This document shows positions 1 through 8,768 of a DNA stretch of 64,000 nucleotides, piece after piece. The DNA is from Halorarum halophilum (GTDB lineage Archaea > Halobacteriota > Halobacteria > Halobacteriales > Haloferacaceae). The translations under genes were made by a program, and so were the position numbers. The stretch covers positions 2,542,001 to 2,606,000 of the forward strand of contig NZ_CP058529.1 in the NCBI RefSeq assembly GCF_013401515.1, in the 5' to 3' direction. How positions within the stretch are numbered: the stretch's first letter is position 1; each line of letters starts with the position of its first letter. The notes under the pieces were generated by a model. That model had not been told where the DNA came from. It was given only the letters and a program-made list of their open reading frames with translations, and did no database searches.

Positions 1-1376
1 TCGGGCTCGGCGCCGACCGCCGCCCCGTCGTTCGCGACCGGCAGACGCACCGTCACGACGGTGCCGTCCCCGTCGGTTGCGACGTCGACGTCGCCCCCGA
101 GTTCGGAGACCACCCACGTGACGAACCAGAGTCCGATGCCGCTGGCGTGGTCGAGGTCCGTCTCGCGGGCCCGCTCGAACACCGCTCGCTCGCTCCTCGG
201 GATGCCGGGCCCGTCGTCGGCGACCGTGAGCCGTGCGCCCCCATCGACGACCGTCAGCGTCACCGTCGCGGTCACGTCGGGGCCGCCGTGCTCCTCGACG
301 TTCGCGAGCAGCTCGTCGAGGACGGCGTCGATGAGGCCGTTGTCGTGGAACGGGACCGTCTCCCTCGGGAGCTCCCGGCGAACGGCGACGCCGAGCGTCC
401 CCCGGTCGAGCCGTTCCTCGACGACGTCCCGCAGGTTGACGAGCCGCGAGGGTGTGTCGTCCGACAGGAGGCGATCCAGGGTACGCGCACGTTGGCTCAT
501 CTCCACGAGGTCGTCGACCCGTCCCTCGATGACGTCGAGGTGTGCCGCGTCCCCGTCCTCGGCGAGCGCCTCCGCGTGGCCGAGCACGACGTTGGCGGCG
601 CTGCGTACGTCGTGGCGGAGCACCCGGTTCAGCACGGATAGGCGGCGCTCGCGTCGCCGCTCCTCGGTGATATCGACGAGGATCACGTACGCGTGGTCCG
701 GCGTGCCGGCGGCGGCCGAGGTCGTGACGAACTCCCTCGTTCCGGCCACGCCGACCGTACACCGGAACCGAACGCTCGTGCCGGACTCCAGCGCCTCCGA
801 TAGCGGTTTCTCCTCGTCGCCGGCCGGCGGGACGCAGTCGTCGATCGGCCGGCCGACGGGGGTCTCGTGGGAGTCGAACAGTTTCCGAAACGCGCCGTTG
901 ACTTTGGTGACGACCGTCGTTCCCTCCCGGGGTTCGACGTACGCGGCGGGGGTTGGCAGGTTCGAGAACAGCGCCTCGGCGCGGTACCGGTCCCGGCGGG
1001 AGCGGGCGTGGTAGGAGCCGAGCAGCGTCCCGATGGCGACGCCGGCCGTGGCGACGTTCGCGACCACGAACGGGAGGTGATCGACGGTGTGTCCCTGGAG
1101 GAGCCTGTGGCCGACGGTCCAGACGAACATGAGCGCGGCCGTGCCGACCCCGACCCCGACCCCGCGATACACCGTCCACGTCCGGTCGCCCGTCCGGTCA
1201 CCGCGGACGAGCAGCACACCGTAGCTCGCGATCCCCACCGCGACGGCGAACGGCACCCACGCCTCGACGAGGGAGCCGACCAGATCCATCCGCATGGCGT
1301 GGACCACGTGGACGACCGCCAATCCGAACCCGAGCGCCGCGAGCGCGCCGCCGCTGTACGGGGGGGCCCGGACCAT
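1..1376 (-). CDS. Membrane-bound PAS histidine kinase (3' end cut by window)
   Basis: Sensor histidine kinase of a two-component or phosphorelay system, truncated by the window edge. Read on the minus strand from the ATG at 1374-1376, it opens with about four hydrophobic segments (residues ~7-27, 34-55, 68-90, 101-121). A PAS-like stretch follows (GTTVVTKVNGAFRKLFDSHE region). The dimerisation/phosphoacceptor helix has the H-box LNRVLRHDVRSAANV, and the ATPase domain has an N-box (LDELLANVEEHGG), a G1 box (VADDGPGIP) and a G2 box (GIGLWFV). The architecture is typical of the many haloarchaeal membrane kinases whose input is unknown. It is divergent from hemC across about 134 bases. The ligand or signal cannot be inferred. 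Confidence 0.85.
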   Translation of the reverse strand, partial: MVRAPPYSGGALAALGFGLAVVHVVHAMRMDLVGSLVEAWVPFAVAVGIASYGVLLVRGDRTGDRTWTVYRGVGVGVGTAALMFVWTVGHRLLQGHTVDHLPFVVANVATAGVAIGTLLGSYHARSRRDRYRAEALFSNLPTPAAYVEPREGTTVVTKVNGAFRKLFDSHETPVGRPIDDCVPPAGDEEKPLSEALESGTSVRFRCTVGVAGTREFVTTSAAAGTPDHAYVILVDITEERRRERRLSVLNRVLRHDVRSAANVVLGHAEALAEDGDAAHLDVIEGRVDDLVEMSQRARTLDRLLSDDTPSRLVNLRDVVEERLDRGTLGVAVRRELPRETVPFHDNGLIDAVLDELLANVEEHGGPDVTATVTLTVVDGGARLTVADDGPGIPRSERAVFERARETDLDHASGIGLWFVTWVVSELGGDVDVATDGDGTVVTVRLPVANDGAAVGAEP

Positions 1377-1510
1377 TCGGCTACGCAACTTCGCGCTACT
1401 ACATAAACGTCCCGGCGTCCGGTACGGACCGTCAGCCGGTCGGATGGGCCGATGGGAGCCGTCGCCGTCGAAACGAGCGTGTTTTCCCCGGCCCCGCCGC
1501 ACACCCGACA

Positions 1511-2701
1511 ATGACAGACGGCACGCTGCGACTCGCGACGCGGGGCTCCGCGCTCGCCCGAGTGCAGGCCGAGAGCGTCGCGGACGCGCTCTCGACCCGT
1601 CGGCGCTCGGTCGAACTCGTCCAGGTGGAGACGCGCGGCGACCGCCTCTCCGACGAACTCATCACGCGGCTGGGGAAGACGGGGGCGTTCGTCCGCGCGC
1701 TCGACGAGGAAGTACTCGGGGGCGCGGTCGACGCGGCGGTCCACTCGATGAAGGATATGCCGACCGAGATGCCCGACGACCTCGTCGTCGCCGGCGTGCC
1801 AGAGCGCGCCCCCTCAGGCGACGTGCTCGTCTCGCTGGACGGCGGCGACGTGGCCGACCTCCCGCCCGGCTCGGTGGTCGGCACCTCGTCGCTCCGGCGG
1901 AAGGCGCAGGTGCTCGCCGCCCGCCCGGACCTCGAGGTCGAACCGCTCCGCGGGAACGTCGACACCCGTCTCCAGAAGCTCGTCGCGTCCGCGCTCCAGC
2001 GGGAGCACGAGGCGCGCGTCGACGAGGAACGCGACCGGCGGGGGGACCTCACGTCCAGCGACGACGCCGGAAAGTACGACCTGACCGTCGAGGAGTGGTT
2101 CGACGAGCTCTCCGAGTTCCAGCGCCGCGCGATGGAGTACGAACTCGACACGGAGTACGACGCCATCGTGCTCGCCGAGGCGGGCCTCCGGCGTTCGGGC
2201 CTGATGAACCGCCCTGAGTACGAGGTCCAGCGGCTCGAACGCGCCGAGTTCGTCCCAGCGCCCGGCCAGGGAGCCATCGCCGTCACCGCGGCCGACCGCG
2301 ACACCATAGAGACGATCCGCGGGGCGGTCGACCACCCGCCGACCCGGGTCGCCACGACGGTCGAGCGTACCGTCCTCAAGGAACTCGGCGGCGGCTGCAT
2401 CGCGCCCATCGGCGTCGGCGCGCTCCTCCAGGGCGAGCACGTCCAGGTCCGCGCTCGGATCCTCTCGGCAGACGGGAGCGAGGAGGTGACGGCGACCCGC
2501 GACCTGCCGGTCCGACGGCACGCCGACGCGGCCGCCGACTTCGCGGCGGACCTGCGCGAGCGCGGTGCGGCCGAGCTCATCGAGGCGGCGAAGCGCGAGG
2601 CCGACGCCGACGGCGAGGCCGCGAGGGAGGAGGACGAGGCACCCCGGGAGGAGAACGAGGCGTCCGGGGCGACGGGCGGGTCGGAGGGGACGGGGGAGTG
2701 A
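1511..2701 (+). CDS. hemC: Hydroxymethylbilane synthase (porphobilinogen deaminase)
   Basis: Polymerises four porphobilinogens to hydroxymethylbilane, the first linear tetrapyrrole, in the cytoplasm. The N-terminus LRLATRGSALA, the substrate-binding stretch DAAVHSMKDMPTEMP and GTSSLRRKAQ are family signatures. The GGGCIAPIG loop carries the Cys that holds the dipyrromethane cofactor. At 396 residues it is longer than the usual ~310. The excess is an acidic insertion around residues 165-205 and a Glu/Gly-rich tail after ~355, both common in haloarchaeal versions. It is first in a compact run with cobA (one base between) and hemD, which together make uroporphyrinogen III and methylate it. Confidence 0.95.
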   Translation: MTDGTLRLATRGSALARVQAESVADALSTRRRSVELVQVETRGDRLSDELITRLGKTGAFVRALDEEVLGGAVDAAVHSMKDMPTEMPDDLVVAGVPERAPSGDVLVSLDGGDVADLPPGSVVGTSSLRRKAQVLAARPDLEVEPLRGNVDTRLQKLVASALQREHEARVDEERDRRGDLTSSDDAGKYDLTVEEWFDELSEFQRRAMEYELDTEYDAIVLAEAGLRRSGLMNRPEYEVQRLERAEFVPAPGQGAIAVTAADRDTIETIRGAVDHPPTRVATTVERTVLKELGGGCIAPIGVGALLQGEHVQVRARILSADGSEEVTATRDLPVRRHADAAADFAADLRERGAAELIEAAKREADADGEAAREEDEAPREENEASGATGGSEGTGE

Positions 2702-2702
2702 G

Positions 2703-3488
2703 ATGCCGGGAACCGTCTACCTCGTCGGCTCCGGCCCCGGCGACCCCGAACTGCTGACGGTGAAGGCGCGTCGGTTCATCGACGAGGCCGACGTGGTGCT
2801 CCACGACAAGCTCCCCGGCCCTGAGATCCTGGCATCCATCCCCGAGGAGAAGCGCGAGGACGTCGGCAAGCGCGCCGGCGGCGACCGCACGAGCCAGGAG
2901 TACACGAACGACCGGCTCGTCGAACTCGCGGAGGCGGGCGAGACGGTCGTCCGGCTGAAGGGCGGCGACCCGTTCGTCTTCGGCCGCGGCGGCGAGGAGG
3001 CCGAGCACCTCGCGGAACACGGGATCCCGTTCGAGGTCGTCCCCGGCGTCACCTCGGCTATCGCCGCACCGGGCGTCGCGGGCATCCCCGTCACCCACCG
3101 CGACCACGCCTCCTCGGTCTCGTTCGTCACGGGCCACGAGGACCCCACCAAACCCGAGTCCGCGGTGGACTGGGACGCGCTGGCCGCGACCGGCGGCACG
3201 CTCGTCGTCCTGATGGGCGTCGGGAAGCTCCCGGGGTACACCCAAGCCCTTCGAGATGCCGGGATGGCGCCGGAGACGCCCGTCGCCCTCGTCGAACGCG
3301 GCACGTGGCCGGGGATGCGCGTCGCGACGGGGACGCTCGCGGACATCGTGGACGCGCGGGACGAGGCGGGCATCGAGCCGCCCGCGGTGACCGTGATCGG
3401 CGAGGTGGCGGCGACCCGCGAGCGCGTCGTCGAGTTCCTGCAGGGCAGGGGCGACGCGGACGCCACGGCCGGGGGTGACCGCGAATGA
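2703..3488 (+). CDS. cobA: Uroporphyrinogen-III C-methyltransferase (SUMT)
   Basis: Transfers methyl groups from SAM to C2 and C7 of uroporphyrinogen III, giving precorrin-2 for cobalamin, siroheme and related pathways. The ATG at 2703 sits one base after the hemC stop and gives 261 residues, the normal size of a stand-alone SUMT. The N-terminal VYLVGSGPGDPELLT loop, VRLKGGDPFVFGRGGEE and VVPGVTSAIAAPGVAGIP are classic tetrapyrrole methylase motifs. An upstream in-frame ATG at 2565 would run through hemC and encodes only Arg/Pro-rich shadow sequence, so it was rejected. The stop overlaps the hemD start as ATGA, which implies translational coupling. Confidence 0.95.
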   Translation: MPGTVYLVGSGPGDPELLTVKARRFIDEADVVLHDKLPGPEILASIPEEKREDVGKRAGGDRTSQEYTNDRLVELAEAGETVVRLKGGDPFVFGRGGEEAEHLAEHGIPFEVVPGVTSAIAAPGVAGIPVTHRDHASSVSFVTGHEDPTKPESAVDWDALAATGGTLVVLMGVGKLPGYTQALRDAGMAPETPVALVERGTWPGMRVATGTLADIVDARDEAGIEPPAVTVIGEVAATRERVVEFLQGRGDADATAGGDRE

Positions 3489-4219
3489 AGGTCGCCGTCT
3501 TCCGGCCCGACGACGAGCGGCTCGTGGGGGCCGTCGAACTCTTGGAGGAGCTGGGCGTCGAGCCGGTCGCCGACCCGATGCTCGCGGTCGAGCCGACGGG
3601 GGCGACGCCCGAACCCGCCGACTGGGTCGTGTTCACCTCGAAGACGGGCGTCGAACTCGCGGACGACGCGGGCTGGGAGCCGGGCGACGCCAGGATCGCC
3701 GTGATCGGCTCGGCGACGGCCGAGGCGGTCCGCGGGGTCGGCTGGACGGTCGACCTCGTCCCGAAGGAGTACTCCTCGACCGGGCTGGTCCACGAGTTCG
3801 AGGACCACGCCGCGGGCGCGACCGTGGAGGTGGCCCGCTCGGACCACGGCAGCCCCGTGTTGCTCGACGGCCTCCGGGCCGCCGGCGCGACGGTCAACGA
3901 GACGGTGCTCTACCGACTCGTGCGCCCGGAAGGGGCGGGAGAATCGACCGAGCTGGCCGCCGCCGGCGAGCTCGACGGTGCCTGTTTCACCTCGTCGCTG
4001 ACGGTGGAGCACTTCCTCGACGCCGCCGCGGAGCGCGGGATCCGGGACGAGGCGCTCGCCGGGCTGAACGACGCGGTGGTCGGCTGCATCGGCCACCCGA
4101 CGCGCGAGACGGCGGAGGACCTGGGCGTCGTCGTCGACGTGGTCCCCCAGACGGCCGAGTTCGCGACGCTCGCGGAAGCCGTCGTCGGGGAACTGGACCC
4201 ACTCGCCGAGAACCCGTGA
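3485..4219 (+). CDS. hemD: Uroporphyrinogen-III synthase
   Basis: Cyclises hydroxymethylbilane with inversion of ring D to give uroporphyrinogen III. The family is weakly conserved. The assignment rests on the two-lobed pattern (MKVAVFRP start; WVVFTSKTGVE in lobe 1; ACFTSSLTVEHFLD and VGCIGHPTRETAEDLG in lobe 2), on the 244-residue length, and on the position immediately after hemC and cobA. The start overlaps the cobA stop by four bases (ATGA). It completes a three-gene module that takes porphobilinogen to precorrin-2. Confidence 0.9.
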   Translation: MKVAVFRPDDERLVGAVELLEELGVEPVADPMLAVEPTGATPEPADWVVFTSKTGVELADDAGWEPGDARIAVIGSATAEAVRGVGWTVDLVPKEYSSTGLVHEFEDHAAGATVEVARSDHGSPVLLDGLRAAGATVNETVLYRLVRPEGAGESTELAAAGELDGACFTSSLTVEHFLDAAAERGIRDEALAGLNDAVVGCIGHPTRETAEDLGVVVDVVPQTAEFATLAEAVVGELDPLAENP

Positions 4220-4238
4220 GCGTCCGGTCGGTCGATAC

Positions 4239-4439
4239 CTAGCGTCCGTAGGTGAGCCGCCGCGCCAAGGCGTCGAGCCTGGACGTCACGCCGCCGAGCC
4301 AGGCGGCCGGCGAGACGGCGCGGGCCTCCGAGTCGGAGAGCTCGATCCGGTCGCCCTCGTACGGGTCGGCGTCCTCGAGCATGCCCGCGGTCGAACTCAT
4401 CGCGCACCGTCCGCAGGACTCCGCCTCCTTGCCTCCCAT
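4239..4439 (-). CDS. Small CxxC protein, conserved-looking, function unknown
   Basis: A 66-residue acidic protein read convergently with hemD and divergently from the cupin gene. It has a CxxC pair near the N-terminus (SCGRC, C9 and C12) that could bind metal or be redox active. Its C-terminus, SRLDALARRLTYGR, closely matches the end of another small protein encoded at 17476-17655 (SRLDGLASRLTGRRDR). That match is the best support for a real gene. The shared intergenic space with the cupin gene (4440-4512) is AT-richer and holds a TATA-like AGTTAAC. The function is unknown. Confidence 0.6.
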   Translation of the reverse strand: MGGKEAESCGRCAMSSTAGMLEDADPYEGDRIELSDSEARAVSPAAWLGGVTSRLDALARRLTYGR

Positions 4440-4512
4440 GGGCCGCGTTTGGGGCCGCTCGATAGTTAACCCTTGTCGTGGTCCTTTTGAGGGGGCACGT
4501 GCAGGGGAACGT
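4440..4512. promoter_or_regulatory. Divergent promoter region, small CxxC gene / cupin gene
   Basis: A short spacer between two divergent starts. It contains an AT-rich patch (TCGATAGTTAACCC near 4460-4473) about 40-50 bases upstream of the cupin ATG, and a second CCTTTTGAG patch near 4483-4491. Either could be an archaeal TATA element. The assignment comes from position and base composition only. Confidence 0.4.
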
Positions 4513-4884
4513 ATGAGCTACCACCACGTGGACCCGGAGACGCTCGACGCGACCCCCGACCGCCCGTGCGTCCAGCGGTCCATCAGCGACGCCTGCGGCC
4601 TCGAGAAGCTCGCGCTCCACCAGTACGAGGTGGGGCCGGGCGAGGCCATCCCGCTCGCGTACCACTACCACGACGAGCAGGAGGAGGCGTTCTACGTGAC
4701 CGAGGGCGAACTCCACGTCGAGACCCCCGAGCGGGAGTACGTCGTCGGCCGGGGCGAGGTGTTCGTCGTGACGCCCGACAGCCCGCAGTTCGCCCACGTG
4801 CCGGAGGGCGGCGTGGAGACGACCGCCATCGTCGTCGGCGCGCCCAACGTCGACGGCGACGCCCACGCCTACGAGGAGTCATGA
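4513..4884 (+). CDS. Cupin-domain protein
   Basis: A 123-residue single-domain cupin. The metal-binding first motif is visible as YHYHDEQEEAFYVTEGEL, with His, His and Glu ligands in the usual order. A second motif follows around PDSPQFAHVPEGG with a third His. Small cupins of this type bind a divalent metal or a small effector, and the sequence does not show the substrate. The ATG at 4513 follows a GC-rich leader; the longer reading from 4252 would overlap the opposite-strand gene. The stop overlaps the next start as ATGA, so the two genes are probably cotranscribed. Confidence 0.85.
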   Translation: MSYHHVDPETLDATPDRPCVQRSISDACGLEKLALHQYEVGPGEAIPLAYHYHDEQEEAFYVTEGELHVETPEREYVVGRGEVFVVTPDSPQFAHVPEGGVETTAIVVGAPNVDGDAHAYEES

Positions 4885-5570
4885 GCCGGGGGGACTCGTA
4901 CCCAGGCGAGGGGAGCGACGAGGAACGGACCGAGGAGGCGGGCCGAGCGGACGGCGGCGCCAGCGGGGACGAGAAACCCGAGGAACCGAAGGAGATCGAG
5001 GAGCCCGACATCCCGGAGTGGGAGGACGAGTACCTCGACAGGGTGGCGAACGACCTGAAGTTCAACTACGACCTCCGGAAGGACGAGCGCGTCGTCGGCG
5101 AGCGCTTCCCGCTGTACGGCCGGCTGCGGATGGAGAACCGGAAGAAGTTCATCCACGAGTCGATCAACTACGCGAACCACGCCATCGAGGAGCACCTGTT
5201 CGTCCGGCGGGCCGACGCGGTCGGCACGGCGATGCTCGAACGCTACGTGGAGCTCGCCCACGACCTGGCGGACGACCGGATCGACCCCGACGAGGAGCAC
5301 CAGAGCACCGACTTCACGTTCGTCGTCGTCGCGCCCAACGTCTCCGAAGACGTGCGCTCGTTCGTCTCGGGGTTCCGAGATCGGACGCTCATCAAGTTCG
5401 GCTACTACGGCCACTACGAGGTGAACCTCGTCGTCGTCGCGCCCGAGGCCGAGGAGCACGTCGCCAGCCGGAACGCCGACGTGTGGCGCGCGTTCGTCCA
5501 CTGGGCGGATCCGGACGAGGGCCGAAGCGACGGGCTCCTCTCCCGGCTCTCGGGGCTGTTCGGACGGTAA
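4881..5570 (+). CDS. Conserved haloarchaeal protein, function unknown
   Basis: A 229-residue soluble protein with no signal peptide or membrane segment. The first ~45 residues are a Glu/Gly-rich acidic linker. The remainder is a compact domain beginning at IPEWEDEYLDRVANDLKFNYDL and containing FTFVVVAPNVSEDVR and LIKFGYYGHYEVNLVVVAPE, a repeated hydrophobic beta pattern that suggests an alpha/beta fold. It is translationally coupled to the cupin gene (ATGA). I recognise it as a conserved haloarchaeal type but cannot assign a function. Confidence 0.75.
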   Translation: MSRGDSYPGEGSDEERTEEAGRADGGASGDEKPEEPKEIEEPDIPEWEDEYLDRVANDLKFNYDLRKDERVVGERFPLYGRLRMENRKKFIHESINYANHAIEEHLFVRRADAVGTAMLERYVELAHDLADDRIDPDEEHQSTDFTFVVVAPNVSEDVRSFVSGFRDRTLIKFGYYGHYEVNLVVVAPEAEEHVASRNADVWRAFVHWADPDEGRSDGLLSRLSGLFGR

Positions 5571-5754
5571 GCGGACCGTTCTACTGGTGATACTTTTCCC
5601 GTGAAAATCGTTCGGCGAGCGGGGCGGCCGCTCGGAATCGGGTCCGAACGGAACCGCCGCGAGAAGTCGCACGCTCCGTCGGTCCGAGCGCCGCCCGGAC
5701 CGTATGGATTGCCGTCGGCAGCGGAGCGGAACGCCCGCTGCCGGTCACCGTGTC

Positions 5755-5783
5755 GGCGGGCCGGTCACCGAGACCGGCCCGCC
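5755..5783. terminator. Strong hairpin downstream of cstA
   Basis: A perfect inverted repeat of 12-base arms (GGCGGGCCGGTC and its complement) around a 5-base loop ACCGA. It lies about 55 bases beyond the cstA stop in the convergent spacer between cstA and the upstream conserved gene. There is no clear T-tract, so a terminator role is inferred from position. It could equally stabilise the mRNA 3' end. Nothing else was seen in the spacer 5571-5836. Confidence 0.4.
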
Positions 5784-5836
5784 TGGTTCCTCCGCGACGC
5801 GCCCCGACGAGCGCGTCGCACTCCGTCCGGGTCGGC

Positions 5837-7669
5837 TTAGTCGTCGCTCGGCGCGGTCCCTCCGGGTGAACTGCGGGCCTGCTTGATGTTGTCGTACCCA
5901 AGCTTCGCCAGCGAGAGCGCGAGGTACACCAACGTCAGCGAGATGATGATCTGGATGGCGTACGACACCTGATCGATGAGGGTCTCCGCCCCGAGCAGCG
6001 ACGTCGGGGCGCGGTAGAGGCCGATCCAGAGCAGGGCCGTGAGCGTGATCACGAGCATCAGCGCCATCGGGACGCCGGTGCTGATGAGCTGCTTGCTGTC
6101 GTCCCAGTTGGCGAGCCACAGCGTCGCCGCGAGCAGCGCGAGCGCCGCGAGCGTTTGGTTCGCGCCGCCGAACAGCGGCCAGAGGCTGGCCCACTGGCCG
6201 GAGGCGACGAGCAGGTACGCCGGGACGCACTGCAGGAGGCCGGCGTTGACGTAGCGGTTCGTCGTCGTCTTCTCCAGGCTCGTCTCGGGCGTGCCGATGA
6301 TCTCCTCGAACATGTAGCGGCCGAGCCGGACGGCCGTGTCGGTCGAGGTGAGCAGGAAGCTGACGAACACCAGGCCGATGAACGCCGCGCCGGCGGCCGT
6401 CGGGATGCCGAAGCCGGCCCCGAGCATGATGGCGCCGCCCGCCGGGAAGTTGGCGAGCGCGCCCGCCAGGCCGGAGCCGAAGTTGGTCGTGCCGATGATG
6501 GCAAGCGCCGCGACGGCGGTGGTCGCGAGCAGGCCCTCGCCGAGCATCGCACCGTAGCCGATGTCGCGGGCGTCGGTCTCGTTGTTCAGTTGCTTCGCGG
6601 TCGTCCCCGAGGAGACCAGCGAGTGGAACCCGCTGATCGTCCCGCACGCGATGGTGACGAACAGGAACGGGAAGATCGGTCCGAGCGGGCTGTTGAACCC
6701 GAGGAACGCCGGGAGGTTCGTCTCGAGGCTCGTGTAGGTCGTCCCGGAGAACGCGACGGAGAAGCCGCCGCCGAACACCGAGAGCAGGGTCGCGACGATG
6801 ACGCCCAGCAGCATCCCACCGACACCCGTGTACAGCAGGCTCGACGTCAGGAAGTCGCGGGGCTGGAGCAGTACCCACACCGGGAGCACGCTCGCGACGA
6901 AGCCGTACACGACGATGACCGGAACCCAGGCCGCGACGTTGGCGTTCTGGGCCGCCGCGAGTGGCAGCCAGTTCCAGGCCGACGCGTCGCCGAGCAGGTG
7001 GATGGTGCCGGCGGCGTGCTCGCCGGTGTCGACGAGCGCGAGCGGGTACTGGAGCCCGACCCAGACGCCGGCGAACACGAGCAGGACGAACCCGATGGCG
7101 CCGGGCAGGAACGGGAGGTCGAGCTGGTAGAGGTACACCCCGAACGCCAGCGCGAGGGTGATGTAGATGAAGCTCGCCGTCGCCGAGGACGGGTAGGCGT
7201 CGAAGACGACGCCCACCACCAGCGCGAACACGGCGATGACGAGGATGATGGTCAGGAAGGCGAACCAGAGCAGCATGTCCTTCCCGCGGTCGCCGACGTA
7301 CTCGCCGACGATGTAACCGATCGACTTGCCCTCGTGCCGGACGCTGGCCGACAGGGACATGAAGTCGTGGACCGCGCCCATCAGGGGGTTCCCGATGGCG
7401 ATCCACGCGATAGCGGGGAGCCACCCGAACGCCGCCCCCGCGGTGATGGGGCCGACGATCGGCGCGCCCCCGGCGATGCTCGAATAGTGGTGCCCGAGGA
7501 GTACGGGTTTCTTCGACGGGACGTACTCCTGGCCGTCCTCGTACTTGTGGGCCGGCGTCTCCGCGTTCTCGTCCAGTTCGACGAACTGGCTGAGGTACTT
7601 CGAGTAGGCGAAATACCCGACCGTGAACGTTAGTAGCGAGGCGATGACCAGCACGGCAATTTGTACCAT
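5837..7669 (-). CDS. cstA: Carbon starvation protein CstA family transporter
   Basis: Integral membrane transporter of the CstA/YjiY family, whose characterised bacterial members import pyruvate or peptides. About 610 residues with some 15 hydrophobic segments. Diagnostic stretches are HHYSSIAGGAPIVGPITAG (~60-80), ACGTISGFHSLVSSGTT, and the conserved NNETDARDIGYGAMLGEG loop. The ATG at 7669 puts the first helix (VQIAVLVIASLLTFTVGYF) at the N-terminus; the upstream ATG at 7699 only adds ten polar residues. The upstream AT-rich stretch (7670-7760) would carry the promoter. The substrate in haloarchaea is not shown by the sequence. Confidence 0.93.
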   Translation of the reverse strand: MVQIAVLVIASLLTFTVGYFAYSKYLSQFVELDENAETPAHKYEDGQEYVPSKKPVLLGHHYSSIAGGAPIVGPITAGAAFGWLPAIAWIAIGNPLMGAVHDFMSLSASVRHEGKSIGYIVGEYVGDRGKDMLLWFAFLTIILVIAVFALVVGVVFDAYPSSATASFIYITLALAFGVYLYQLDLPFLPGAIGFVLLVFAGVWVGLQYPLALVDTGEHAAGTIHLLGDASAWNWLPLAAAQNANVAAWVPVIVVYGFVASVLPVWVLLQPRDFLTSSLLYTGVGGMLLGVIVATLLSVFGGGFSVAFSGTTYTSLETNLPAFLGFNSPLGPIFPFLFVTIACGTISGFHSLVSSGTTAKQLNNETDARDIGYGAMLGEGLLATTAVAALAIIGTTNFGSGLAGALANFPAGGAIMLGAGFGIPTAAGAAFIGLVFVSFLLTSTDTAVRLGRYMFEEIIGTPETSLEKTTTNRYVNAGLLQCVPAYLLVASGQWASLWPLFGGANQTLAALALLAATLWLANWDDSKQLISTGVPMALMLVITLTALLWIGLYRAPTSLLGAETLIDQVSYAIQIIISLTLVYLALSLAKLGYDNIKQARSSPGGTAPSDD

Positions 7670-7808
7670 GATACACTCGGTCCCATGAATATCGACCAAT
7701 TAAACGTTGCGTTCGTTGATGGGAAATTCGTTTTTCCAGGCGATCCTTACCCTGGAATAGGAAGAATCCAAAGGGTTGCACGAGAGCCGACGTCGCGGAA
7801 TCCGCCCT

Positions 7809-8768
7809 TTACGCGGGGAGGTCGACCGCGATGTCGAGTTCCCGGGCCACCTCGTCGAGTAGGTCGCCCTTGACCTCCGCGACCCGGGTCTCGATGGTCG
7901 CGACGACCGGCGGGTCGAACGTCTCCTCGAGCTCGCGCACGCGCTCCCGCTCGGTCGCGACGCGGTCGCGAAGGAACCGCGCGCCCCGTCCCTCCTCGTG
8001 CGATTCCGGCTCCGGCGTCAGGCGATTCACGACGAGGCCGGCGACGGGGAGGTCCCGCTCCGCGAGGCTCGCAACCGACCGCCGGGTCTCCCGGATCGAC
8101 AGTTCGTCCGGGTTGGCGACGAGGTAGAACGTCGCCTCCTCGCGCAGGGTGCGCCCGGCGAACTCGAAGTTCTCCTTCCGCTCGCGCAGGCGGGCGATGA
8201 TGGGGTCGCCGACGGCGGTCCGGCGCGGCTCACGCCCGCCGATGGCGGACTTCTCGTACAGGTCGACGCTCGCCTCGCGCTTCGACAGCAGGCGGTCGAT
8301 CCAGCCGCCGAGGTACTCCGGGAGCGAGAGCAGGCGGAGCGTGCCGCCGGTCGGGGAGGTGTCGAAGACGACCCGGTCGTGGTCGGACTCGCGCATCACG
8401 TCGATGAAGCGGTCGAACAGCGCGGCCTCGTGGGCACCCGGCGTCTGGTGGGCGAGTTCGATCTGCCGGTCGATCTCGTTGACGATGGCGGGGCTCACCT
8501 GGTCGCCGAGCTGGCGCTTGATGCCCATGAGGTGCTCGTCGACGGCCTCCTCGGGGTCGATCTCCATCACCTCGAGCGAGTCGTAACCGTCGACGGGCGT
8601 CGGGTCGTCGTCGAACGACTGGTCGAACACGTCGGCGGTGCTGTGCGCGGGGTCGGTGGAGACGAGGAGCGTGTCCAGGCCCGCTCCCGCGCACTTGTGG
8701 GCGTACGCGGAGGACACCGTGGTCTTGCCGACGCCGCCCTTGCCGCCGAAGAAGACGAACCGGTCCAT
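7809..8768 (-). CDS. ArsA/Get3-family ATPase
   Basis: A 319-residue deviant Walker A ATPase. The N-terminal P-loop is FFGGKGGVGKTT, with the signature Lys preceding GG. Switch I is STDPAHSTADVF and switch II is VFDTSPTGGTLRLLSLP. It is a single-copy ArsA unit, so it would act as a homodimer. No Cys pair for arsenite binding is evident, so a Get3-like targeting or other chaperone role is as likely as arsenical export. The ATG at 8768 is fixed by a one-base overlap with the stop of the upstream 98-residue gene (TGATG), which implies tight coupling. Confidence 0.88.
   Translation of the reverse strand: MDRFVFFGGKGGVGKTTVSSAYAHKCAGAGLDTLLVSTDPAHSTADVFDQSFDDDPTPVDGYDSLEVMEIDPEEAVDEHLMGIKRQLGDQVSPAIVNEIDRQIELAHQTPGAHEAALFDRFIDVMRESDHDRVVFDTSPTGGTLRLLSLPEYLGGWIDRLLSKREASVDLYEKSAIGGREPRRTAVGDPIIARLRERKENFEFAGRTLREEATFYLVANPDELSIRETRRSVASLAERDLPVAGLVVNRLTPEPESHEEGRGARFLRDRVATERERVRELEETFDPPVVATIETRVAEVKGDLLDEVARELDIAVDLPA

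Noticed and set aside
5745-7781. A 678-residue minus-strand frame overlapping cstA
   Set aside because: His/Arg-rich shadow in another frame of cstA, which itself has clear membrane helices and family motifs.
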